DNA of 13,527 nucleotides, taken from contig JADNYV010000885.1 in NCBI GenBank assembly GCA_015501055.1, forward strand, positions 1 through 13,527. The letters run 5' to 3'. Source of the DNA: Mucidula mucida. Its lineage: Eukaryota; Basidiomycota; Agaricomycetes; Agaricales; Physalacriaceae. A program made the translations under genes and the position numbers. Position 1 is the first letter of the stretch; every line of letters starts with the position of its first letter. A model generated the notes under the pieces. It worked only from the letters and a program-made list of their open reading frames with translations, had not been told where the DNA came from and made no database searches. Shown piece by piece: positions 1-9,631 of the stretch.

Positions 1-249
1 CGGTTTTGGAATGATGGACACTGGGAGTCACGGGAAGGCAGCCCGTCTTCTCACCGTTAGGTTCTCCTCATTCATATAGAGAACGGTTTTCAGTACCCCT
101 CATTAGAGAAATAATTAGAGGGCGCGTTATAAGTGTGGCGCAATCAGTCCATTCAGCGTGCACAACAAGATTGGAAGAGGATACACAATACAGCAGAGAT
201 ATATCTGTATATTTTCCGAATAGCTAGAGGAGATGCTAGGTGTTATAAA

Positions 250-391
250 CTAGACTGTGTAAGTATGTCTCAGTACAACACAATGTAGCGGTACTGTACC
301 TAGACCGTGTAAGTATGTCTAGGTAATGAATAAGTAATAGTCCAATAAGTCGGGGCTCACCTCAGTACAACGCAATGTAGCGGTACTGAGG
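250..391. repeat. Nested direct and inverted repeat cluster
   Basis: Two different units are each present twice. Unit A (21 nt) occurs at 250-270 and 300-320 with one mismatch. Unit B (28 nt) occurs at 269-296 and 361-388 with one mismatch, and its first copy starts at the last bases of the first unit A. Unit B has inverted ends: CCTCAGTAC (360-368) pairs perfectly with GTACTGAGG (383-391) around a 14-nt loop. The first copy keeps only the inner 6 bp (271-276 with 291-296). Such an arrangement could be a non-autonomous element remnant or a local duplication. No transposase or target-site duplication is visible. Confidence 0.75.
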
Positions 392-1258
392 AGAGCCGTA
401 GATGAAAGAGCTCGGGTCCTTTGACCTCGAGCATGACCCTGGTGATCCTCGCCCTTATCTCCGTGTTGACTTCCATCATCGGTTCCAACACTAGGCTCAG
501 CATTTCCCAGGATTGACCGGTGGGAAGGCGAAAAGGTTGAGTCAGATGTACTAAGATCTATAAACGAGTGGGTTCCCCAGGGATGGCTCGCTTCAATTCT
601 TTGGCGGTAGAAAGCAAAGAAATGCGACGAGCAGAGGGCGCTTCTTATAACGCCACAGTTGGTTTCGCACCGAGGATTTTGGTCTTGTTTGGCTCACATA
701 AATGTTCCCGGGACCGATCAATGTTTGCTCGCGGCGCTCGCAGAAACGCTCACATCGTAGCAGGTCATAGTTTAACGCGACGATGTGTTATGAAGTTTGA
801 ATCATGTTGAAGCGCGAGCAGAAAGCGTTTGTGCATCTTTGTCAACCGGACACCATGGCGACTGATAAAGGAATATTCCAAGTCTAGATCTGGGCTGCAT
901 AGAGTGTTGTAAGAATACACACGGTAAGCACTGTCACTGAGGTGCGCAGACAGTCTCGCTTGCTGAGCAGGTGGAACAAGTTGCTCTAAAGCAACCGAGT
1001 GAAGTATTACTGCTACAATACATGCCTTATATACTGTAGACTACAATACTAAAAGATTCTACTACTGACTCATAAGTAGTCAGTCTCGGGCAGGCTGGGC
1101 TAAGGATGACTAAGAGCACGAGCTACGGAATGTGCTCGAATATTCCAACATAGAGAGTGCTTGAAGAGTCCATGATAGAAGGGAGCGTAGAGGCCTTGTG
1201 ATAGAGAAACTGACTGGAAGGACAGGGCAAAGGAAGGAAGTTGGAAAGACGATATCGG

Positions 1259-1281
1259 TGAGTATGAGTATGAGTATGAGT
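1259..1281. repeat. TGAGTA hexanucleotide microsatellite
   Basis: Three full TGAGTA units are followed by a partial fourth. It explains the Tyr-Ser repeat in the overlapping minus-strand open frame, which I do not accept as a gene. Confidence 0.85.
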
Positions 1282-1680
1282 TAGGGCTGACCACGCCTGT
1301 CACATTTTTAAGTAACAGGCCTGGCTCCGCGCTCACGCGTCCCGGCCACGCGACGTCACTCCGATCGAAGCAGACCAAATATGCACCACTGAATGATATA
1401 CCCTTCGTAAAAGCAATCGCTAGTTGCAGATGGAAAAAAATATATAACAGTCGTAAGACAGGCAGTGGATGTGAATCGAATCGGACGCATGTTCTACTAG
1501 CCAAACTTCAAGTGACAATTCGGACGATGTACTTGGTACCTAATTCAGAGGGGTGTTCTATCCAATAGCTACTTACAAGTAGGACAATACGAACTTCGAA
1601 GTACATAATGCTAAGCGACGCTTCAGATAATCAAACGCCATTGGACTTGGGGTTCGAATAAGAAGCTGAACTACATCCCC

Positions 1681-3707
1681 TTAGTTCAGGCTTTCAGACG
1701 AAGCCCCGTCGGTGAATGGGAATGGAACGCCGGCGCCATTCGTGGCCAACCACTCCGTGTGCACTACTGCAAGGAGTCTCCTCGCTTCGTCATACTTGTC
1801 GTTTGGTACCCATCCCTGTGTGTCACGGCCCAGTCGCCTCATTGCGCCTCCGGCGAGAAAATGAGAGCGGGCTTTCTCTTCAAAATCAAACTGATTCGCC
1901 GCTATCTCCTCATCAGAAAAGGCTATAGGGCAAGGCCCCCACTGGGCTGTATCCCAGTCCTGATAAATCTGGAAGAGTGTCTTTCGCAAGAAAAACGGCC
2001 CAGCCGAGCACGCACGCAGAACTAACAGCGGCAAAAAGGTGCTCGCAGGATAGAGGTCGTGTGCATGCGTGAAGAGAAAGGGATAGTATTTCGACTACAT
2101 CATGAAGCGTACCCACCCCTTATGGCGCATTGCGAGATGGTGGTGAGTGCGCACAACGTCCTGCTGCTCATGCGAAAGTCTATCCATGTCGGAAGGCCAT
2201 TCGAGATCCTCTGTTGGATTCGTAGGGTCAAATATCTCACCCTCATACCGAATGATCGGGGGGACATCTGAGTGCATAGGGAACGGAAGCACAGTCGCAC
2301 ATTGCCAGTGGGTGTAGGTGAGAGCCTTCATGTGTTCGACTTCGTTATCTGGCGTCAAATGAGGAACGATGACGTTGGAAGCGAGAAGTTTGGGTGCCCC
2401 AAGACAATGTCTGTTTCCGCCCTCTCAAGCCGAGTAACAATGAACGTGGCCGACAGGTGAGGCGCCAAAACAAGAACTTGCTGTAGGAGACGCTGAATTT
2501 CATCGAGATCCTCGACGGTGCTAGAAGAGAAACGGAGAGATGTTGGATCAGCGCGGTGCCTCTGCACGGTGCGCAATTCTAGCCGGGCTGCTGCCTCAAT
2601 CAATTTCCCAAAATCGGGCCCTGATGGAGATAATCAGACATGAAAGACAGAGGATACAAGGTTCGCACATGGACCTCGATCTCCTTCTGGGTCATCATGA
2701 TTAACGCGCCACCATTCTGAAGTTGTGATGGGGCCAATCCTGAACTTGTTTGCAGAATCGCGCAGTTTCTCAGCAAGTGCATCCGGAAATAAAGATGGCT
2801 TGAAGGAATTGTGAAACAACGGTCGACATTGTAGTTCTGAGGGAAGGTCGTCCTTGAAGTAAAGGCTACCCAGTTGAGAAAATTTGATTATCTGTAGCGT
2901 AAGCAAATTGAGGGCAATGGTGGTTATGGCGTTTTCAAGGGGTTCGCCGCGCAAAGAAGTCCACTCATCACTCAGAGGAGTTCCAATAACGTCTTCAGTG
3001 ATAATATAAGCTGACCCAACAGGATTGGATGGATCCTTCGACCACGCGTAGACTTTGGGGACGCCGAATAGACCTATGTCACGGCAAAATTCCGCGGTTG
3101 CAACCTCGCTAGCAATCACGGAAGAAACATTGCCTAGCAGGCGCGGTAATGGCATCCGTGCGATGGCGGTTCTACCATTATCGAAAGTCATGCGGAAAAC
3201 CTTGCTGCATGAGTCGGCGGCTGGCATTCAATTTAGTACAAGTCAACGACACAGTCAATTTGAAGATATCTACCTTCGGAAAATTTGACCATTGAAGTGC
3301 ACTCTCTGGCGCCAACTGATTCGGATGCAGTCTTATACAGCTCCTGTACGTTGAAAGGTGAATATCTAGCAAGGCGCTCGGTACAAATGTTATTACGCAT
3401 CAGGAAAAGCGCAGGTATACACCAGCTCACGTTCTGTATCATTGTACAGCCATTTCCCACTGGAATGTTCGTAGAAAGAAGATATTGCGCGCCGCGGTAT
3501 TGAAGTAAAAGCAACAGGGCCTTGGACTCGGAGGACAGCGCTCTTCAAGTTTCTCTGATTGAATTCGGAGGATTTTAAACACAGTTCCGCGTCGACGAAA
3601 AAGGACATACGATGGCAAGCATGACTTTGAAGGAGGTCTCCTTGACGCGGTTTTGCGTCTTTTCGCGTGTATCTTTGTCCGAGCCAGAGTAAAAGATGTC
3701 GGTTCAC
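1681..3707 (-). pseudogene. Aim9/APH-like phosphotransferase, degenerate copy
   Basis: Recognisable as the fungal Aim9-like branch of the APH/protein-kinase-like superfamily, which is multicopy in Agaricomycetes. The proposed exons, on the minus strand, are 3707-3423, 3376-3274, 3220-2675 and 2620-1681. The introns are 46, 53 and 54 nt and all keep frame. Family landmarks in order are HSSGKWLYND, YSPFNVQELY, SEVATAEFCRDIGLFGVPKV, YIITEDVIGTPLSDEW, FSQLGSLYFKDDLP, FRIGPITTSEWW and, near the C-terminus, a conserved tail with GWVPNDKYDEARR. The first Met (3707) begins a basic, acid-poor segment that would suit mitochondrial targeting; a second Met lies at 3608. Three lesions are seen. The catalytic loop reads HPN (2396-2388) and the frame slips there, ending at TGA 2357-2355. 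The DWQ-like second loop reads HWQ (His codon 2310-2308). An in-frame TAG lies at 2097-2095, with the frame otherwise open on both sides down to 1681. I infer a pseudogene, or at best a catalytically dead relative. Confidence 0.78.
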
Positions 3708-4484
3708 AGTACAAATTGAGCCAGGGCTTGCCAGGCTATGATGGCCAGAAGGAAAGCTCTTGCAGACATGACTCGTGAAGTGCCGCCCATTCGGCTGGCA
3801 ACCTGGGTCCTGACCTCAAGGTCGAGTGGGGAATGGAACTTACGAGTGCTCTCAGCACAAAGTTTGCTTAACGACTATCATCTGGCATTCCGAGCGATAA
3901 GTATCAACCAAATTTTGAAGATAAAGAGCAATCTGTATCGAATCGCCAGCGACGCCAGCTAGCGATATAAACCGAATAAGTATTTGGCCCTCAGAAGACA
4001 GCAACCAGCGCACGATGCGCCTGAAAAGCTTAGTCCACCTCGGAACATGTGTGTAGTACCAGTTCCTACAGTATGATGCTGCCCTTCGCTTGTGCATACA
4101 GATGTAATGAAAGCCAGTATATCACGCCCAGGAGAATAAAGCCTCCTCGACCGATGTCTCTTCCTTGTAGTTTGTGAGAAATCATAGCGAACAGGACGTA
4201 AGGGCGGCGCTTTCGATGCAGATATCCTAGAAGATGTGCAGATGCCTGGCGGATTAGAGGGAAGAGCTAACAAGTATACAAGAACCAGAACTGTTGCTGT
4301 AAGATGAAATTTGAAGAGAACAAAGACACACTGAAGTGATGGGTAAGATAAGAACTTGACAAGCAAGGGGAATCAATAGACAACAAACCAACTGACGAGA
4401 AAGAGACTCTATAATACATATAGTGTATCCAAAATTATATGCAACCAAGTCCTACGTATCATAGATATATAACTCAACACTACA
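3708..4484. other. Spacer between the Aim9-like gene and the ATPase gene
   Basis: Both flanking genes are on the minus strand, so this stretch should hold the 3' untranslated region of the ATPase gene (right side) and the promoter of the Aim9-like copy (left side). Open frames of 60-135 codons exist on both strands, but none shows a family motif or convincing splice structure. An AT-rich tract (about 4408-4480) lies just after the ATPase stop codon and may contain its polyadenylation region. I see no RNA gene. Confidence 0.45.
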
Positions 4485-7400
4485 CTAAACTAACTCGCCC
4501 ATCCTGCTCCAACTCTCCTCCGCACTCCATATCCTCTCATATCTCCGCCTCACCTCATGCATCGCAAAGCTACATCCAGCCAGCACCAAGATCATAGCGA
4601 GATCCGCCATGCGCAGACCCTCCGTCTGAAAAATCGACTGCATCACCGGCACATACACTAAACAGAGCTGTGTTATGGCCGACACGCTCACGGTCGTCAC
4701 GAGCATCTTGTTCTGCGTGATCCCGCACCCCAACCCGCGATTCTGGACCGCGGAAACTAGATCAAGGAACACGAAGGACGTGAATGTCTGGAATGAACAC
4801 GTCGAGTCAATGTCGGTCGAGTGCTGACGGGTCAATAACATACCATAGTTTGCTCGCGCCGCGACATCCTGTCATCTTCGAGCGCATATATGTACACGAA
4901 GAGGGTGCCAATAACGATCATCGACGCAGAGAACAGAACGCGATACAACACGCGTTGTGTTATAATCGAGGCATCCTTCTTTCGCGGTGGGCGGCGCATG
5001 ACAGCAGGGTCAACGGGATCTACACCGAGACTTTGACTTGGAGGTCCTGGAGAATAATCAATAAATACGCTGGACGCCGATGTTTAGAACCCTTACCGTC
5101 CATGAGGATGTTGATAAACAATATCTGCATGGCGTTCAACGGGTTGCTCAGCCCCAGCATAGTGCTCAGTGTAATAAGCGTCAACGCAGCCGCAGCCGTA
5201 CTAAGCTGGAACGAAAGGAAGTTCTGGATGTTGTGAAAGATGGACTTGCCTACCCTCTAGTTAGTCAAAGTGCCTTCAGTACAGGAGAAAACACTCACCC
5301 TCTTCAATGGCGGGCAATATCGTGCTAAAGTTATCGTCCACCAATATCACGTCGGCAGCCTCCTTCGCGACGTCCGTCCCGCTCTTGCCCATCGACACTC
5401 CAATATCCGCCATCTTCAAAGCCGGCGCGTCATTCACGCCGTCTCCCGTCATCGCCACCACCCTCCCCCTTGCCTGGAACGCACCAACAATCGCCATCTT
5501 ATGCCGCGGGGTCGTCCTCGCAAACACATTGACATTCCCAACACGTTCCTGTAGCTGGGTCTGAGACATTTGATCGATTGCAGCACCTGTCAGAACGCCA
5601 GTCGTATTCGCCCCCGTATGCATACCGAGAGACTTTGCTATTGACAGCGCAGTCTCCTCTGCGTCGCCCGTGATCATGACAACCTGCACGCCACCGGCTT
5701 GCAGCAGCGAGATGGAATCGGCGACGCCTTTCCGTGGAGGATCAAACATGGCCTGGAAACCCGCAAAAACCAGATTGGTACCAGCACCCGGCGCGGGAGA
5801 GCCGGCGCGTGTCGCTGTTCCACTCCGGGGAGCAAGACCATTGCCATTCATCATAGACACTGGCGTAGGCTCTTCGACACTCCCGAATCCATAAGCCATC
5901 GCCACCACCCTGAGCCCCCTTGATGCTGTCTTTTTAGCTTTCTCCACTATGATACTCCGCGCTCTCTGATCCAATCCCGGTGTCGAGTCGTCACTGACAT
6001 AGTAGAATTTACACCGATCGAGGACAGCGTCTATTGAGCCTTTCATGTAGTACATCTCCGTCCCCGGAGATGCTGAGTCCTGATGTGTACCACTGACAGC
6101 CATGTATTTGTGCTCCGAGTTGAAGGGCTTTTCTGAAAGACGATGAAAGGACTGTCAATATAAGTTTAGAAATGTAAAGGTTACGAAAAAGCTTGCAGAA
6201 CTCACCGTTCTACGATCAGGTAAGTCGACTTGATAAAGGACGTTTAAAAGCGCAACGTCCGTAGACTGACCAACAAAAGCGCCATCCTCATTCCGATTCA
6301 GTGTGCAATTATTACATATCGCTCCAATCTCGATGGCCTTTTTGACGGCAGGAGACAGACGAATCGATGAACCTGGGGCATCAGGATCCAAGTGGACAAC
6401 TTCGTCAACAGAATACGCTTCAATGACAGTTTGCTCGTTTTTCGTCAGCGTTCCAGTTTTGTCGGAGCATATGACGGAGACGGATCCGAGGGCCTCTACC
6501 GAAGGCAGCTTCTTGACAATGGCTTTTCGATGAGCCATTCGTTGAACGCCCAAAGCTAAAGTGACAGTAGTGACAATTGGCAGACCCTCGGGAATAGCAG
6601 CGACAGCAAGAGAAACTGGGGGAGGCGTGAGCATGAAATGGGACAACAAGACAGAAAGACTGCTACCTCCAATGGTGAACATCTCAAGCCACGAGCGTCG
6701 TTGTAGAACGCCAAACAAACAAATAACACCGATAATCCCGAAAGACATGAATGAGAGTTTTTGGGCCAGTTCATCCATGCTAAGTTGTAAAGGAGACCGT
6801 TTCTCCTCAACTTCTTGCATCATGGAAAAAACCAGACCGAACTCCGTAGATATCCCGGTGGCAATAACCACACTGTCCCGCGACCGCTACGCACAAGAGT
6901 TCCCATGAAAGCGATGCACGCCCGGTCAGCCAACGGTGCGGGATAGGAACCTGTACAGTCTCGTGACCTTCGTTCGGGAGACTGTTTCGCCAGTAAGACT
7001 ACTTTCATCTATCTCCAAGTCGACAGAGGATATGATGCGTAGGTCGGCCGGTATACGATCTCCAGTAGAGAATGTGACTACGTCACCGGAACGAGCTCGT
7101 TGGCGAGGACATGGAGCGTCTCATGTTCGCGAACGACGTGACAGTGGTGGGGAACAAGTTTGTTGAGCGCCTCTAGACTCTTTTCTGAGCGTTGTTCTTG
7201 GACGAAGCCGACGGTAAGGACAATGAGGACGGCAACCGTGATGCTCACAGCATCATCGATATTGCCCATAATGGCGGAGATGGTGGCGCTTGCGCATAAC
7301 AGTAGGATGAGCGGGACTCGTAGATTGTTTTGGCAAATTGATAAACACGGATTCGGGCGTCGCGACCGTGAATTCGTTGTATCCATGGTGAGGCGGAGGA

Positions 7401-7923
7401 GGATATATCTGATCTGAGCAAACCCGATTCTGAAGTACGGTAGTGTGATATGGTATCCTGTATGCAGTCACGTTAAGTCCAGTCAATTCAAGTGAAATCT
7501 GGCGAGTACATACTTGGATAGTACAATGCGCAAAACGCGCCGATAATGTTTCTTTTGTTTGATGCCTCTGTATTGTAGGTTGCGGGTCCCCCTCCCGCTC
7601 TCCACGTTGCGCTCAGGTGGCTGGCCAGTAACAGTGCGAAGGGCTCGCGACCACAAACTGGAAGCCTCAGCGTTGACCGCCTGTGCGAATTCCGTTGGCG
7701 ACGACAATGAGCCATCCAGGGCATGTCGCCGTAATGTTGTACTGTACGCAAAATGCGACTCGGCATCCGGAACTGGTCGCAGTCCACTGTTGTCGGCGTC
7801 TCCAGCTAGTAGTGGGAAATACGTCGACGCGGGCGGCGACTCCGGTCGCTGGCTCATGTTGGGGCGCGAGAATGACGAGCTCGTCGGGGTTGAAGTCGAA
7901 AAGGCTGATCGTTTTCGTTCCAT
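4485..7923 (-). CDS. PMR1: Golgi-type Ca2+/Mn2+ P-type ATPase (PMR1/SPCA)
   Basis: P2A-type pump that moves Ca2+ and Mn2+ into the Golgi, supporting protein glycosylation, sorting and Mn detoxification (known for the family). Seen: actuator-domain [10 protein letters not shown]4 AAIPEGLPI, phosphorylation site DKTGTLT (Asp codon 6463-6461), MITGDAEET, hinge [11 protein letters not shown], and M6 [15 protein letters not shown]. The M6 Asn and Asp match the single Ca2+ site of SPCA pumps, and the Gln matches the residue linked to Mn2+ transport in yeast Pmr1. Introns on the minus strand are 7513-7458, 6666-6616, 6205-6152, 5298-5250, 5096-5047 and 4843-4788 (49-56 nt), all GT-AG. The product would be about 1040 aa, slightly longer than yeast Pmr1 because of a Ser/Pro-rich N-terminal tail. 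The start at 7923 has A at -3; the Met at 7857 (MSQRPESPP) is an equally good start. The exons from about 7600 to 6870 contain several frame breaks (separate entry); the rest is clean. The family call is firm. Confidence 0.93.
6616..6666 (-). other. PMR1: 51-nt frame-neutral intron ahead of PMR1 M4
   Basis: GTAGCA donor and CCCCCAG acceptor. Removal joins EMFTIG to [13 protein letters not shown], matching the family. Because it is 51 nt long and free of stop codons in frame, retention would add 17 residues just before transmembrane helix M4 without truncating the pump. Confidence 0.8.
6870..7602 (-). other. PMR1: Frame-broken segment of the PMR1 gene
   Basis: Within this stretch the conserved protein is encoded in all three frames in turn. 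Breaks with a net loss of one base lie near 7586-7597 (G/C runs), 7333-7341 (before FAKTIYES), 7311-7316 (before PLILLL, in a C run), 7084-7089 (ELVP then GDVVTF) and 6871-6876 (GRGT then VVIATG). Two more breaks, near 7383-7400 (before HGYNEF) and 6935-6977 (before [10 protein letters not shown]), have a net effect of one extra base or two missing ones. None can be an intron, since the gaps are a few bases and lack splice sites. The residues on each side stay conserved. Confidence 0.85.
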
Positions 7924-8253
7924 TTCTACGGAGATGGAACTGGCAAGCTGCGATCAGACGTGGCGTGGCAGTGTTCCCTGACACGTGACGTCTTCCACAT
8001 ATGTGGCGCACGTGGTACTGTCTATTTTGGTTTGCTACCACCATTATCAACGCACTTCTCTGAACTTCGCTAATCATCTCGTCTGTGCGCACAAATTTGA
8101 AACTCATCCTTCTCCAACAGACTAGGTAACCTCAATCAAATTTCCCAAAGTTGTACCCCAAGTACTTATATTTAGCACAGACTTTCAATCTCTCTTCATT
8201 CAAATCTGCGACTGGCTTCGAGCTCAGGTAGATTCTGGCCTTGCATCCTGTAC
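7924..8253. promoter_or_regulatory. Divergent promoter between PMR1 and the secreted-protein gene
   Basis: The 330-bp gap separates two divergently read starts. It contains a tight palindrome cluster at 7982-8014 (separate entry) 59-91 bp upstream of the PMR1 start. On the plus side, TATATTTA at 8167-8174, 80 bp before the ATG at 8254, is a plausible TATA-like box, followed by a CT-rich stretch typical of fungal transcription-start regions. Confidence 0.5.
7982..8014. promoter_or_regulatory. Paired CACGTG E-boxes flanking a 12-bp palindrome
   Basis: CACGTG at 7982-7987 overlaps a CRE-like TGACGTC at 7986-7992. A perfect 12-bp palindrome CCACATATGTGG occupies 7995-8006, and a second CACGTG lies at 8009-8014. 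CACGTG is the known core for fungal bHLH factors such as Pho4/Cbf1-type proteins, and CANNTG is also present in the central palindrome. The close, roughly symmetric spacing suggests a composite binding site controlling PMR1, the divergent gene, or both. Confidence 0.55.
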
Positions 8254-9355
8254 ATGTATCATACTTCCGTTCTCATCTTGCTTCTATCATCAGGTATCCT
8301 CTGTATATTCTCTCTCCACAATTCTCTTAGGACTTACAACATCAAAGCTCAGATCTACAAAAGTTTTTATAGGTGTATTCAAGGACAGACCAATCAGACA
8401 AGTGCAAATTTGTTACGTTTTCCGCCTAAACCGTGACCGTTGACGTCCCACAATCGTCACTTCGCGTGAAATTGTATGGGGAGTGCCCATGGCCATGGCC
8501 TATCAATGGCATTGACGCAACTCGACTGAGAGTCCTACCTCCCGTAAAATTGACAGTTAAAGTCTGTCTCCTTGGGGATGTTTCAATCGACTGGAACGGT
8601 TCCTCTCCCGTGCTTCTTTGCCGGACAAAGATCATGATGCTCCTCTGTAAAAAATATCAGCCTCCCGTGGATATCCAGATATGAAAACTACTAGCCACAA
8701 TTCGGACAAGATCTCTACCTTGTGTCGTACAGTCAAATCCCCTCTGAAGTCTACTGCGATTTGATTCGAGCTTGTCAGCAAGCCCGCGTCTGTTTTGTTA
8801 CTCCCGCGCGCTACACATGGAACACCGAGTGAGGACTTGCCCAGATTTTCGACGGGTATCCATTGTCGTACGCACGACTAACGGCGACATTCGGTATACT
8901 GGTCACGATGCGATAGTTTTTGGAAACTCGATGTCTACAATCTTCCTCTCTCACGGAAGACCGTAGATCTCTTTGGGTGATCTTCGAATAGTCTTGTGTG
9001 GTACCCAACCTAGCCGTCATCTGGCCGTCATGCACTATTAACACTCAATCGAGGGCGTGCATAGACGAAGACTCGACAGACCGGCATTCAAATTCTACGT
9101 CTCCGGCTCGTTTACGGCGTGCTCAATACAATGTGGCGGCTCTACACATCAACCTGAGTCTCTTTTGTGTGCCTGGCAATCCTGGTATCACAGGTGTACG
9201 CCAGCGTTGACTCGCAAGTACGTGTCTACATTTCGCCCTTCTGAATGACTGACAGATATGTTTGCAGACCTTGTTCTTTCGATGACTGTCTACCTCCGAG
9301 GACGTCTCAGGAAAGATGCCAGCAGCTCTACATCCTCTTCGTTACAGCGTCCTGA
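8254..9355 (+). CDS. Putative secreted cysteine-rich protein with TSR-like motif
   Basis: No full gene model closes here, but several stretches look coding. The ATG at 8254 begins a signal-peptide-like sequence, MYHTSVLILLLSSG, interrupted by a GTATCC donor at 8293. A stretch at about 8436-8610 reads well (PPVKLTVKVCLLGDVSIDWN). Another at about 8695-8828 contains IPSEVYCDLIRACQQARVC. The best part is an exon (about 9040-9217) joined by a 50-nt intron (GTACGT to TTTGCAG, 9218-9267) to 9268-9355. Together these give six cysteines: C-x3-C-G-G, then three further Cys and a final C-x4-C, the spacing of thrombospondin type 1 repeats of the ADAMTS class. Frame joins between the earlier blocks need unseen introns or a base change (for example near 8428-8432). 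The function is unknown; if real it would be an extracellular or wall-associated protein. The limits are uncertain. Confidence 0.4.
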
Positions 9356-9584
9356 GGAAATTCAACGCAATGGAGATGAAGCGGTGCAGGTTAGGATGTC
9401 GCGGACCTTCCGCTTCATGCCGGCGGGATTTGTGAGATCGCCCAGTGAGTATGCATTCGAGTTCTTACGGAAGTCTGAATGTAAGGATGTTGTAAAGTCC
9501 CCAGGGTTGAATAAACGTAGCGACTGTACGGGTAGCCTGAGTAGGTTGTAATCACCTTCTAGTGAAATTGCCCATCACTTATAG

Positions 9585-9590
9585 TATAAA
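9585..9590 (+). promoter_or_regulatory. TATA-like box of the C2H2 gene
   Basis: TATAAA within a longer AT-rich run (9580-9593), 41 bp upstream of the proposed ATG at 9632. Its position is plausible for a fungal core promoter, but not proven. Confidence 0.4.
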
Positions 9591-9631
9591 TTAGGATCTA
9601 CGAAATCTGATTATCGTCCTCAGAGCCATCG

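Larger units (their letters stand above)
1..1680. other. Left spacer without a supported gene
   Basis: I see no gene I can support here. Open frames are short and low in complexity. The longest (about 1100-1504, minus strand) owes its Tyr-Ser run to a TGAGTA microsatellite and matches no family I know. A 66-codon minus-strand open stretch at about 353-553 reads like protein, but it has no start codon or splice context and its 3' end runs into the inverted repeat at 360-391. Short inverted repeats are present, for example CACATCGT (751-758) with ACGATGTG (780-787). This may be a degraded repeat-rich spacer. Confidence 0.5.

Noticed and set aside
353..553. Minus-strand open stretch of 66 codons with protein-like text
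   Set aside because: It has no start codon, no splice context and no family match, and its end lies in a repeat. Too weak to call a gene.
1440..1670. Possible tRNA T-loop-like sequences (GGTTCGAAT near 1651, and a GATTCGATTC-like stretch near 1470-1480 minus)
   Set aside because: I could not find a matching acceptor stem, D-arm or anticodon arm at the right distances on either strand.
2035..2109. 75-nt intron that would remove the TAG at 2095-2097
   Set aside because: The phase works, but the acceptor is a weak GAG, and the removed residues look like coding sequence in the same frame. Kept only as an alternative.
3852..4097. 81-codon minus-strand ORF upstream of the Aim9-like gene
   Set aside because: I considered it as a 5' exon of that gene. 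The Aim9-like start region is already complete at 3707, and this ORF has no family motif.
7559..7988. 140- and 101-codon plus-strand ORFs opposite the PMR1 N-terminus
   Set aside because: They overlap the first PMR1 exon antisense, show no domain, and the minus-strand frame contains the family motif [11 protein letters not shown].
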